In this document: positions 1 through 6,993 of the stretch, piece after piece
How the letters are laid out: every line of letters starts with the position of its first letter
How positions within the stretch are numbered: position 1 is the first letter of the stretch
NCBI GenBank assembly: GCA_007120685.1
Contig: SKNG01000485.1
Location: 1 to 10,216, forward strand
DNA: 10,216 nt
Direction of reading: 5' to 3'
Source of the DNA: Paracoccaceae bacterium
GTDB taxonomy: Bacteria; Pseudomonadota; Alphaproteobacteria; Rhodobacterales; Rhodobacteraceae
The notes under the pieces: generated by a model
Seen by the model: only the letters and a program-made list of their open reading frames with translations
What the model was told of the DNA's origin: nothing
The model's database searches: none
Position numbers and translations under genes: made by a program

Positions 1-470
1 GACCCGCCCGCCGTAAGATGCCGCCCCCAGGGGTTGTGCGTGCGCCCGTGCAGCGGGTTGTCGGTGTCCAGCCGGTAGGAAAGCTCTGGCACGTTGCTGC
101 GCCCGATCACCACGGCGCCGGCGCTTTCCAGCATCCGCACCAGCGGCGCATCGTCCGGGGCGATGAAGTCCTTCAGGGCCACCAGCCCGTTCGAGGTGGC
201 CTGCCCCTTCTGATCGACATTGGTCTTGATGGTCACCGGCACGCCATGCAGCGGCCCCGGTTCGGCACCGTCCACGCGCGCCTTGTCCAGCGCCCGCGCC
301 CGCTCGATGGCCGCATCGCCCATATCGACCACAACGGCGTTCAGGTCCAGGTTGACCGCGCGCATCCGCTCCACGGCGCTGGCGACGGCCTCTTCGGCGT
401 CCAGCCGGCCGGATCGGGTCAGGCCGGCAAGATCACTCGCGGATAGCTGCCATGGCGGTGTCTGGGTCAT
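1..470 (-). CDS. Amidase signature family hydrolase, N-terminal part (cut by window start)
   Basis: The minus strand reads from an ATG at 470-468 and stays open to the window edge, giving 156 residues that begin MTQTPPWQLSASDLAGLTRS. It has the N-terminal layout of amidase-signature (AS) hydrolases: a helical start, then GPLHGVPVTIKTNVDQKG (about residues 72-89) with the catalytic lysine at K82. Next come VVIGRSNVPEL and RTHNPWGRHLTAGG, the lead-in to the Gly/Ser-rich stretch that carries the two catalytic serines. Those serines lie just beyond the window. The family uses a Ser-cisSer-Lys triad to hydrolyse amides and usually has 450-500 residues, so about two thirds is missing. A strong AGGAGG ribosome site (476-481 on the complement) lies 5 bases before the ATG and fixes the start. 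The gene diverges from the amidohydrolase/ABC importer operon, which suggests a shared amide substrate. The substrate is unknown; GatA-like, urea-amidolyase-like or general amidase roles are all possible. Confidence 0.9.
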   Translation of the reverse strand, partial: MTQTPPWQLSASDLAGLTRSGRLDAEEAVASAVERMRAVNLDLNAVVVDMGDAAIERARALDKARVDGAEPGPLHGVPVTIKTNVDQKGQATSNGLVALKDFIAPDDAPLVRMLESAGAVVIGRSNVPELSYRLDTDNPLHGRTHNPWGRHLTAGG

Positions 471-475
471 CGGGG

Positions 476-481
476 CCTCCT
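476..481 (-). promoter_or_regulatory. Ribosome binding site of the amidase gene
   Basis: The complement reads AGGAGG, a full match to the anti-Shine-Dalgarno sequence, 5 bases upstream of the ATG at 470. It is the strongest ribosome site in the window and decides the amidase start. Confidence 0.8.
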
Positions 482-632
482 GATGGTCATGCTTACGCTA
501 CGGGCAACGCAGGGGGGCCGTATGGCCAGTTGCCGGGAATCAACCATGCCAGACGGGATAAGGGCTTGCCAGAATCCTACCCCTCTCTGACAGTTTCAGC
601 GAACTCACGAAACCTGCGGATACGGGATCACC
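482..632. promoter_or_regulatory. Divergent intergenic region with probable back-to-back promoters
   Basis: About 150 bases separate the divergently transcribed amidase and amidohydrolase genes, so promoters for both strands should lie here. The stretch is less GC-rich than the surrounding coding DNA. CTGACA at 588-593 resembles a plus-strand -35 box, but no good -10 box sits at the right distance. An imperfect dyad, GTTTC (593-597) and GAAAC (609-613) separated by 11 bases, could be an operator half-site pair. GGCC-GTAT-GGCC near 516-527 is a second small dyad. No promoter can be fixed with confidence on either strand. Confidence 0.4.
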
Positions 633-2264
633 ATGGCCGAGACCATAGCCTACCGGGCGCGCAAGATCATCACCATGGATCACAACCGCCCGTTTGCCAC
701 GCATGTGCTGGTGCGCGGGGACCGGGTGTTGGCGGTCGGCGATGCCTCGGTCGCCACGCTATGGGGCGGGGCGCGGATCGATGAGCGTTATGCCGACAAG
801 GTGCTGATGCCCGGCCTGGTCGAGGCGCATGCCCATGTCAGCGCCGGCGGCATCTTCCGCTACAGCTATTGCGGCCATTACACCCGCACCGACCCCGAGG
901 GGCGCGACTGGCCCGGCGTGACCACGGTGCCGGCGCTGGTGGACCGGCTGCGCGCGGCGGCGGAAAAGGGCGCGCCGGGCAAGCCGGTGGTGGGCTTCGG
1001 CTTCGATCCGGCGCGGATGCAGGGCCGGATCGACCGCGATGTGCTGGACCGCGTCGCCACCGACCGGCCGGTGCTGCTGGTGCATTCCAACATGCATGTG
1101 CTCAACACCAACGCTGCCGGTCTGGCCGCTGTGGGCTTCGACGCCGGCAGCACTACCCCCGGCGTGGTGAAGGACGAAGCCGGCCGCCCCACCGGCGAGT
1201 TGCAGGAATTCGCCGCGATGGGCCCCCTGATGGCCCATGCCGGCGTCACCTTCCGCGCGCTGGGCGACGAGCCGGGCCTGCGCGCCTATGGCCAGCTTGC
1301 CCAGCGGGTCGGCGTGACCACGGCCTCCGACCATTTCGCCGAACTGGAGGATGACGAGATCGCCATGCAGCGCCGGGTCACCGGCGAGGAAGGCTTTCCC
1401 ATCCGCTACGTGCCGCTGATGAACGCCATGCGGCGTGACCCGGCGCAGGAGGCCGAGCGCGCGCTGGATTTGCGTGCCATGTCCACGGACAAGCTGCATC
1501 TGGGCCGCGCCAAGCTCTTCACCGACGGCTCGATCCAGGGCTGGACGGCGCAGTTGAAGGAGCCGGGTTACTACACCGGCACCGACCATGGCATCTGGAA
1601 CATGCCGGTCGATGATTTTCGCAACGCGGTCAAGGTGCTGCACCGCGCCGGCGTGAAGACCCATATCCACACCAATGGCGATGCCGCGTCCGAACTGGCC
1701 TGCGACGCGATGGCCGAGGCGATGCTGGACGCGGGCGATGCCGATCTGCGCCATACGCTGGAGCATGTGCAGATGGCCGACCGCGCGCAACTGCAGCGCA
1801 TCGCCCGGCTGGGGATGACGGTCAACCTGTTCGGCAATCACCTCTATTACTTCGGCGACACGCATCACGAGCAAACCCTCGGCCCCGACCGCGCCGCCCG
1901 CATGAACGCCTGCCGCGATGCGGCCGAGGTCTTTGGCGGCAATTTTGCCATCCATTCCGATGCGCCGGTCACGCCGATGGCGCCGCTCTTCACCGCCTGG
2001 TGCGCGGTCAACCGGCGCACCGAAAGCGGGCGGGTGCTGGGCGACAGCCAGCAGATCACCGTCGCGCAGGCGCTTTACTGCATCACCATGGGCGCCGCGC
2101 ATGTGCTGAAGCTGGACGATCAGATAGGCTCCATCGCCTGCGGCAAGCGCGCCGATTTCTGCGTCCTGCACGATGACCCATTGACCGCCGATCCGGCCTG
2201 CCTGCGCGAGGTGCGGATCGCCGGGACGGTGCTGGGCGGGGTGCATTTCCCGCTTGACGGATGA
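633..2264 (+). CDS. YtcJ-like metal-dependent amidohydrolase (amidohydrolase family 3)
   Basis: This 543-residue protein has the order of motifs seen in YtcJ/NfdA-type members of the amidohydrolase superfamily. An N-terminal beta-sandwich segment (about 1-60, RARKIITMD...VLVRGDRVLAVG) leads into PGLVEAHAHV with metal ligands H66 and H68. LVHSNMHVLNTNAAG follows near 149-163, then KLFTDGSIQG (294-303), KTHIHTNGD (H344, H346), RHTLEHVQ (H378) and the catalytic aspartate motif IHSDAP (D443). The C-terminal ITVAQALYCIT...IGSIACGKRADFCVL closes the sandwich domain. Length is normal for the family and no signal peptide is visible, so it is probably cytoplasmic. The ATG at 633 is preferred over the ATG at 675 because the later start would remove the first conserved strand. 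The ribosome site is weak (CGGATACGGG). Relatives hydrolyse N-formyl or N-acyl amines and cyclic amides, but the substrate here is unknown. It is the first gene of the transporter operon and probably processes the imported compound. Confidence 0.92.
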   Translation: MAETIAYRARKIITMDHNRPFATHVLVRGDRVLAVGDASVATLWGGARIDERYADKVLMPGLVEAHAHVSAGGIFRYSYCGHYTRTDPEGRDWPGVTTVPALVDRLRAAAEKGAPGKPVVGFGFDPARMQGRIDRDVLDRVATDRPVLLVHSNMHVLNTNAAGLAAVGFDAGSTTPGVVKDEAGRPTGELQEFAAMGPLMAHAGVTFRALGDEPGLRAYGQLAQRVGVTTASDHFAELEDDEIAMQRRVTGEEGFPIRYVPLMNAMRRDPAQEAERALDLRAMSTDKLHLGRAKLFTDGSIQGWTAQLKEPGYYTGTDHGIWNMPVDDFRNAVKVLHRAGVKTHIHTNGDAASELACDAMAEAMLDAGDADLRHTLEHVQMADRAQLQRIARLGMTVNLFGNHLYYFGDTHHEQTLGPDRAARMNACRDAAEVFGGNFAIHSDAPVTPMAPLFTAWCAVNRRTESGRVLGDSQQITVAQALYCITMGAAHVLKLDDQIGSIACGKRADFCVLHDDPLTADPACLREVRIAGTVLGGVHFPLDG

Positions 2265-2292
2265 GGGGCGCCGATCCGACCATGACGCGCAG

Positions 2293-2315
2293 GCAGGCCG
2301 GATCGGCCGGCCTGC
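2293..2315 (+). promoter_or_regulatory. GC-rich hairpin between amidohydrolase and binding-protein genes
   Basis: A perfect 9-bp inverted repeat, GCAGGCCGG (2293-2301) and CCGGCCTGC (2307-2315), has a 5-base loop. No T-run follows, so it is not a classical intrinsic terminator. It could shield the 3' end of the amidohydrolase message, act as an mRNA processing boundary, or attenuate read-through into the transporter genes. Function is inferred from position only. Confidence 0.5.
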
Positions 2316-2329
2316 GCCCCCAGAAGAAA

Positions 2330-2388
2330 GGCGTGACGAAAACGCCACCGGGCATCGCACTGCCGGTGCGGCCAACAGGCCCCCGGCA
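2330..2388 (+). promoter_or_regulatory. Two further hairpins in the leader of the binding-protein gene
   Basis: GGCGT (2330-2334) pairs with ACGCC (2342-2346) around a 7-base loop. TGCCGG plus GGCC (2361-2366, 2370-2373) pair with GGCC plus CCGGCA (2378-2381, 2383-2388) around an AACA loop, with a TGC/C internal bulge. The second hairpin ends 6 bases before the AGGGAG ribosome site at 2395-2400. Its position suits 5' stabilisation of the binding-protein message or control of its translation. No known riboswitch consensus was recognised. Confidence 0.4.
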
Positions 2389-2394
2389 CCAGAC

Positions 2395-2400
2395 AGGGAG
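2395..2400 (+). promoter_or_regulatory. Ribosome binding site of the binding-protein gene
   Basis: AGGGAG lies 8 bases before the ATG at 2409. It supports that start, which is followed directly by a typical signal peptide. Confidence 0.6.
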
Positions 2401-2408
2401 TATCGACG

Positions 2409-3994
2409 ATGAGACTGACAAGACGAATACTCATGGGGGCCGTAGGCTCGGCCATGGCGTTGGGCGTCATGGCGGGCAGCCCGCAGGCCGAGCCACGGCA
2501 CGGGGGCGAGCTGGTCATCATCTCCACCCAGGCGCCGCGGCACCTGAATCCGGCGGTGCAGTCGGGCATCGCCACCGGCGTGCCGGGGACGCAGATCTTC
2601 GCCTCGCTCCTGCGTTATGACGGCGAATGGAACCCCCAGCCCTATCTGGCCGAAAGCTGGGAATGGGCTGAGGATGGCCTCAGCCTGACCGTCAATCTGG
2701 TCCAGGGCGCGGTGTTCCATGACGGCGAGCCCATCACCTCCGCCGATGTGGCGTTCTCCATCCGCACCATCCAGGCCAATCACCCGTTCCAGACCATGTT
2801 TGCCCCGGTGGAAGATGTGGAAACGCCGGACGAGCACACCGCCATCTTCCGCCTGTCGCGGCCGCATCCGGCGCTGCTCTTGGCGCTGTCCTCGGCGCTG
2901 TCGCCAATCATCCCCGAGCATGTCTATGGCGACGGGCAGGACGTGGCCGATCACCCCGCCAACAGCGCGCCCGTGGGCTCCGGCCCCTTCCGACTGGCAG
3001 AGTTCCGCCCGGGCGAGCAGATCACGCTGGAACGCTTCGATGACTTCTTCATCGAGGGGCGGCCCTATCTGGACCGCGTGGTGATCCGCATCGTGCGCGA
3101 CCCCTCGACCCTGGTTCTGGCGATGGAAGCCGGCGAGGCCGACATGCTGCCCTATTTTGCGGAAAGCCAGGGCATCCGCCGGCTGCAGGGGGTGGACGGG
3201 CTGGACTACACCAGCCGCGGCTATGTGGCATCGGCGCCATCACCTGGCTGGAGATGAACACACGGCGCGAGCCGCTGGACGATGTGCGCGTGCGCCAGGC
3301 GATTGCCTATACGCTGGACCGGGATTTCGTGATCAACGCGCTGCATCGCGGTACCTCGTCGCCGCAGCACGGGCCGATCGTCAACTCCTCGCCCTTCTAC
3401 AACCCGGATCTGAACCCCTATGCGGTGGATATCGACCGCGCCAATGCGCTGCTGGACGAGGCCGGGCATGAACGCGGCGCCGATGGCAACCGCTTCAGCC
3501 TGATGATCGACTACTTGCCGGGCATCGCCGAGCAGCAGCAGAATGTGGCCGAATACATCCGCTCGCAACTGCGCCGCGTTGGCATCGATGTCGAGGTGCG
3601 CAACGCGCCGGACTTCCCCACCTGGGCCGGGCGCAAGGCGCAGGGAGAGTTCGACATGTCGATGGACCTGGTGTTCAACTGGGGCGACCCGGTTATCGGC
3701 GTGCACCGCACCTATCTGTGCTCGAACATCCGGCCGGTGATCTGGACCAATAACACCGGCTATTGCAACCCGCAGGTGGACGAGTTGCTGGAAGCCGCCG
3801 GGCAGGAACCCGATGTCGAGGCCCGCACCGCGCTTTACAACGAGTTCCAGGAAATCGTGGTCGATGAGGTGCCGATCGTGTTCTTCAACGTCCTGCCCTA
3901 TTTCACCTTCCACGATTCGCGCCTGGCCAATGTGCCGGAGTCGATCTGGGGGGCGATGCAGGCGATGGACGAGGTCTACTGGACCGAGGACTGA
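2409..3994 (+). pseudogene. ABC importer substrate-binding protein, SBP family 5, split by a -1 frameshift
   Basis: The first frame (2409-3257) gives a signal peptide (MRLTRR, a hydrophobic core, probable cleavage after SPQA at A27) and lobe I of a periplasmic dipeptide/oligopeptide binding protein. Its motifs include GGELVII, LNPAVQSG, YLAESWEW, TVNLVQGAVFHDGEPITSAD, VGSGPFRL and YLDRVVIRIV. After TSRGYV the frame runs into SAPSPGWR and a stop at 3255-3257. The -1 frame continues the family pattern without a gap, GIGAITWLEMNTRREPLDDV then RVRQAIAYTLDRD, to a stop at 3994 (TGA immediately followed by TAG). Restoring one base, most simply a G in GTGGCATC near 3225-3230, gives an intact 528-residue protein of normal family length. 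The lesion is therefore either a homopolymer sequencing error or a very recent mutation. The internal ATG at 3254 has no proper ribosome site and would start in mid-domain. The intact protein would capture substrate in the periplasm for the downstream permeases. No lipobox cysteine is present. Confidence 0.85.
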
Positions 3995-4004
3995 TAGCCT
4001 GACC

Positions 4005-4035
4005 GGGGCGCGCGCCCACAAGGGTTGCGCGCCCC
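4005..4035 (+). promoter_or_regulatory. Strong hairpin between binding-protein and permease genes
   Basis: GGGGCGCGC (4005-4013) pairs perfectly with GCGCGCCCC (4027-4035). Inside the loop CCC (4015-4017) can also pair with GGG (4022-4024) around ACAA. Only two T's follow, so full termination is unlikely. In oligopeptide-type ABC operons a hairpin at this point commonly stabilises the upstream binding-protein message and lowers permease expression; that role is inferred here from position. Confidence 0.6.
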
Positions 4036-4080
4036 TTGCCCCTCGGGGCCCTGCACTCGCCGCAAGAGGGACAGCCGCTC

Positions 4081-5061
4081 ATGGGCACCGCCCGTTACAT
4101 CACCCGGCGCCTTGCCTACGGGCTGATCCTGATGATCGGCGTGGTGGTGCTGAACTTCATCCTGATCCACGCCGCGCCGGGTGACCCGGCCGATGTGATT
4201 GCGGGCGAAATGGGCGGTGCCACTGAAGAGATGATGGCCCAGATCCGCGCGCGCTACGGGCTGGACCAGCCGCTGCCGGTGCAGCTTTGGATCTACCTGT
4301 CCAACATCGCCCGCTTCGATCTGGGCATGTCCTACTATTTCGACCGCCCGGTGACCGAGCTGATCGGCCAGCGCATCTGGCCGACTGTGCTTCTGGTGCT
4401 GACCGCGCAGCTGATCGCCATCGCTCTGGGCGTGGTGATGGGTGTTCTGGCCTCGCGCCGCCCCAACGGGCCGTTTTCCGGCTTCGTCTCGGTCTTCTCC
4501 ACCGTGGGTTACGCCGCGCCAGTGTTCTGGACCGGGCTGATGCTGATCATCCTGTTTTCGGTCATCGTGCCGCTTTTCCCGGTCGAAGGCATGACCAGCG
4601 CGCGATTCCGGGGCACGGGCCTGGCCTATGCTCTGAACGTCGCGCATCATCTGGTGCTGCCGGCCTTCACCCTGGCGATCATCTTCCTGGCGCAATATGC
4701 CCGCCTCTCGCGCGCCTCGATGATCGAGGTGCTGGGCGCCGATTACGTGCGCACGGCCCGGGCCAAGGGGCTGGGCGAGGGGGCGGTGACCTTCCGCCAC
4801 GCGCTGCGCAACGCCGTGCTGCCCATCCTGACCGTCGCAGGCATCCAGTTCGGCAACCTGATTTCCGGCGCGCTCTTGGTGGAGACGGTGTTCAACTGGC
4901 CCGGCATGGGGCGGCTGGCCTTTGATTCCGTGCTGCGGCGGGATTATCCGACGCTGCTGGGGGTGCTGTTCTGCGCCTCGGGCGTGGTGGTCATCGCCAA
5001 TCTGCTGACCGATCTCAGCTACCGGCTGGCCGATCCCCGCATCCGTACCGGAGGGCGCTGA
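4081..5061 (+). CDS. ABC transporter permease, DppB/OppB type
   Basis: This 326-residue inner-membrane protein has the layout of the first permease of peptide/nickel importers. The N-terminus RYITRRLAYGLILMIGVVVL forms the first membrane helix and is followed by the family motif HAAPGDPADV (30-39). RYGLDQPLPVQ (58-68) and FDLGMSYYFDRPV come next, then about five more hydrophobic helices (about 101-125, 134-167, 190-206, 243-270, 290-311). The cytoplasmic EAA loop that docks on the ATPases is DYVRTARAKGLGEGAVTFRH (221-240), and ETVFNWPGMGRL (268-279) is another hallmark. The ATG at 4081 is chosen over the in-frame ATG at 4036 because AGAGGG (4065-4070) lies 10 bases upstream and the 15 extra residues are not family-like and overlap the intergenic hairpin side. 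It pairs with the next permease to form the translocation channel. Confidence 0.93.
   Translation: MGTARYITRRLAYGLILMIGVVVLNFILIHAAPGDPADVIAGEMGGATEEMMAQIRARYGLDQPLPVQLWIYLSNIARFDLGMSYYFDRPVTELIGQRIWPTVLLVLTAQLIAIALGVVMGVLASRRPNGPFSGFVSVFSTVGYAAPVFWTGLMLIILFSVIVPLFPVEGMTSARFRGTGLAYALNVAHHLVLPAFTLAIIFLAQYARLSRASMIEVLGADYVRTARAKGLGEGAVTFRHALRNAVLPILTVAGIQFGNLISGALLVETVFNWPGMGRLAFDSVLRRDYPTLLGVLFCASGVVVIANLLTDLSYRLADPRIRTGGR
5050..5055 (+). promoter_or_regulatory. Ribosome binding site of the second permease gene
   Basis: GGAGGG lies 7 bases before the ATG at 5063, inside the last codons of the preceding permease gene. It supports translation of the long N-terminal extension rather than the internal ATG at 5165. 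Confidence 0.6.
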
Positions 5062-5062
5062 C

Positions 5063-5998
5063 ATGGCCGCACCAGACCCCATCGTCCCCCAGACTGGCTC
5101 AAAACAACCCGGCGCCGCCCCGCCACCCGCCACCCCCGGCCGCTCGAATGAGGCCAGCAGCCCGATGCGCGAGGCATGGGGCCAGTTCCTGAAAAACCGC
5201 CCCGCCGTCTTCGGCCTGGCGCTGCTGGCGGTTATCGTCGGGCTGGTGCTTTATGGCCACTTCATCTTTGACGCCGACCCCTATGACATCGTCTGGATGC
5301 CACTGACCCCGCCGGGCGAGGAAGAGGGTATCTGGCTGGGCACCGATTTCCTGGGCCGCGACATGTTCACCGGCCTGATGAAGGGCGGCGCCCCGACGCT
5401 GGCCGTGGGCCTGTCGGCGGCGCTGATAACGGTGGTGATCGGCATCACCATGGGCTCGCTGGCGGGCTTCTTTGGTGGTTGGCTGGATGACCTGCTGATG
5501 CGGCTGACCGAGTTCTTTCAGGTGCTGCCGGCGCTTCTGTTCGCCATGGTGCTGGTCACGCTCTTCTCCCCCTCGCTCTGGACCATCGCCTTTGCCATCG
5601 GCATCGTCTCCTGGCCGCAGACCGCGCGGCTTACCCGGGCCGAGTTCCTGCGCATCCGCGAGCTGGAATATGTCACCGCCGCGCGGTCCATCGGGGCGGG
5701 TAACGGGCGCATCATCTGGCGGGTGATCCTGCCCAACGCGCTGCCGCCCTTGATCGTCTCGGCCACGCTGACCATCGGCGTGGCGATATTGTTCGAGGCC
5801 GGGTTGTCCTTCCTGGGCCTCGGCGATCCCAATACCATGTCCTGGGGGCTGATGATCGGGCAGAACCGCAACTATCTGCTGGATGCCTGGTGGCCCGTTA
5901 CCCTGCCGGGGCTGGCGATCTTCCTGACCGTCTTTGCCGTCTCGCTGGTCGGCGACGGCCTGAACGACGCCTTCAATCCGAAGCTGAGGTCGCGCTGA
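5063..5998 (+). CDS. ABC transporter permease, DppC/OppC type
   Basis: This 311-residue inner-membrane protein is the second permease of the importer. A Pro/Ala-rich, probably disordered cytoplasmic N-terminus (about 1-35) precedes MREAWGQFLKNRPAVFGLALL, the usual start of the family. The hallmark WLGTDFLGRDMFTGLMKGG (91-109) leads to GLSAALITVVIGITMGSLAG and four further helices. The EAA loop is LEYVTAARSIGAGNGRIIWR (201-220) followed by VILPNALPP, and the C-terminal SFLGLGDPNTMSWGLMI (249-265) and LVGDGLNDAFNPKLR are also typical. It begins 1 base after the upstream stop codon and ends in a TGATG overlap with the next gene, so the two are translationally coupled to their neighbours. An internal start at 5165 would remove the proline-rich tail, but the better ribosome site is at 5063. 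Confidence 0.93.
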   Translation: MAAPDPIVPQTGSKQPGAAPPPATPGRSNEASSPMREAWGQFLKNRPAVFGLALLAVIVGLVLYGHFIFDADPYDIVWMPLTPPGEEEGIWLGTDFLGRDMFTGLMKGGAPTLAVGLSAALITVVIGITMGSLAGFFGGWLDDLLMRLTEFFQVLPALLFAMVLVTLFSPSLWTIAFAIGIVSWPQTARLTRAEFLRIRELEYVTAARSIGAGNGRIIWRVILPNALPPLIVSATLTIGVAILFEAGLSFLGLGDPNTMSWGLMIGQNRNYLLDAWWPVTLPGLAIFLTVFAVSLVGDGLNDAFNPKLRSR

Positions 5999-6993
5999 TG
6001 GCAGACCCTCTGATGAGCCTGCGCGACCTGCGGGTGGAGTTCGACACCCGCCACGGCCGGGTCACCGCGTTGTCGGGCATCAGCCTTGACGTGATGCCGG
6101 GCGAGACGCTGGGGATTGTCGGCGAATCCGGCTGCGGCAAGTCGATCACGGCGCTGGCGATGATGGGGCTGGTGCCGAACCCGCCGGGCCATGTCACCGG
6201 CGGGCAGATCCTGTTCCAGGGCGAGGATATCACCCGCGCCAAACCCCGCCGCCTGCGCCGCCTGCGCGGGCGCGAGATCGCGATGATCTTTCAGGAGCCG
6301 ATGACCAGCCTGAACCCGGTCTTCACCGTCGGCGACCAGATCGCCGAGGCGATCCTGCTGCATCAGGACGTCAGCCGCGCGCAGGCCGAAAAGCAGGTGG
6401 TCGATCTGCTGGCCACCGTCGGCATCCCCGAACCGGCGCGGCGCGCGAAAGCCTATCCGCACGAGCTGTCGGGCGGGATGCGCCAGCGGGTGATGATCGC
6501 CATGGCGATTTCCTGCCGGCCAAAACTGCTGATCGCCGACGAGCCCACCACGGCACTGGATGTCACCGTGCAGGCCCAGATCTTTGATCTGATGCGCGAT
6601 ATCCAGCGCGAATTCGGCGTCGCCATCGTGCTGATCACCCATGACATGGGCGCCATTGCCGAGATGACCGACCGCGTGGCGGTGATGTATGCGGGCCGGA
6701 TCATCGAACAGGGCACGTCCGACCAGATCCTCGACAACCCGCTGCACCCCTACACGCGCGGGCTGATCGGCTGCATCCCCGTGCTGGGGCGCGAGGCCGG
6801 CGATGCCGCAAGCCTGCCGCCGCTGGCCGAGATACCCGGCATCGTGCCGCCCCTGCACCTGCTGGGTGATGGCTGTGCCTTCGCCGAACGCTGTGCCCTG
6901 GCCGATGACTATTGCCGCGCCGTCCGCCCGCCGCTGGAAGAAAAGGGCCACCCGGTTGCCTGCCATCATGCGGGGCAGGGGGTGCCGGCATGA
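5998..6993 (+). CDS. Peptide-type ABC transporter ATPase, DppD/OppD type
   Basis: This 331-residue cytoplasmic ATPase powers the importer. The start is the ATG of the TGATG overlap with the DppC-type gene, with TGAGGT (5985-5990) upstream; a longer in-frame opening from 5890 merely runs into that gene. It has Walker A GESGCGKS (42-49), Q-loop Q99 in IFQEPMTSLNP, ABC signature LSGGMRQR (157-164), Walker B LLIADEP (177-183) with catalytic E182, and switch histidine H215 in ITHDMG. The C-terminal oligopeptide/dipeptide extension (about 245-331) begins with NPLHPYTRGL and contains cysteines C293, C299, C306 and C322. In some structurally studied relatives this region binds an iron-sulfur cluster. 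All ATP-binding motifs are intact. It should form a heterodimer with the next gene product. Confidence 0.95.
   Translation: MADPLMSLRDLRVEFDTRHGRVTALSGISLDVMPGETLGIVGESGCGKSITALAMMGLVPNPPGHVTGGQILFQGEDITRAKPRRLRRLRGREIAMIFQEPMTSLNPVFTVGDQIAEAILLHQDVSRAQAEKQVVDLLATVGIPEPARRAKAYPHELSGGMRQRVMIAMAISCRPKLLIADEPTTALDVTVQAQIFDLMRDIQREFGVAIVLITHDMGAIAEMTDRVAVMYAGRIIEQGTSDQILDNPLHPYTRGLIGCIPVLGREAGDAASLPPLAEIPGIVPPLHLLGDGCAFAERCALADDYCRAVRPPLEEKGHPVACHHAGQGVPA

Noticed and set aside
18..446. Plus-strand open frame of 142 codons at the window start
   Set aside because: It lies opposite the amidase reading frame, which has a catalytic lysine motif and a strong ribosome site. The plus-strand translation has no recognisable domain.
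482..632. Sigma-54 type promoter (GG-N10-GC) on the minus strand near TGGCATGGTTGATT
   Set aside because: The spacing and the -12 element do not match the consensus.
759..2954. Long minus-strand open frame of 731 codons opposite the amidohydrolase and binding-protein genes
   Set aside because: It is antisense to two recognisable genes and its translation is rich in Arg, His, Gly and Gln with no family motif. Such long antisense frames are usual opposite GC-rich genes.
3219..3240. Programmed -1 ribosomal frameshift in the binding-protein gene
   Set aside because: No X-XXY-YYZ slippery heptamer or obvious downstream stimulatory hairpin is present, and this protein family is not known to use frameshifting.
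3254..3994. Independent gene starting at the ATG at 3254
   Set aside because: The start lies in the middle of a conserved segment (WLEMNTRRE), the GGAG before it is only one base from the ATG, and the product would lack a signal peptide and most of lobe I.
3976..5133. Minus-strand open frame of 385 codons opposite the first permease
   Set aside because: Low-complexity His/Gln/Gly/Asp-rich translation, antisense to a clear permease gene, with no ribosome site or domain.
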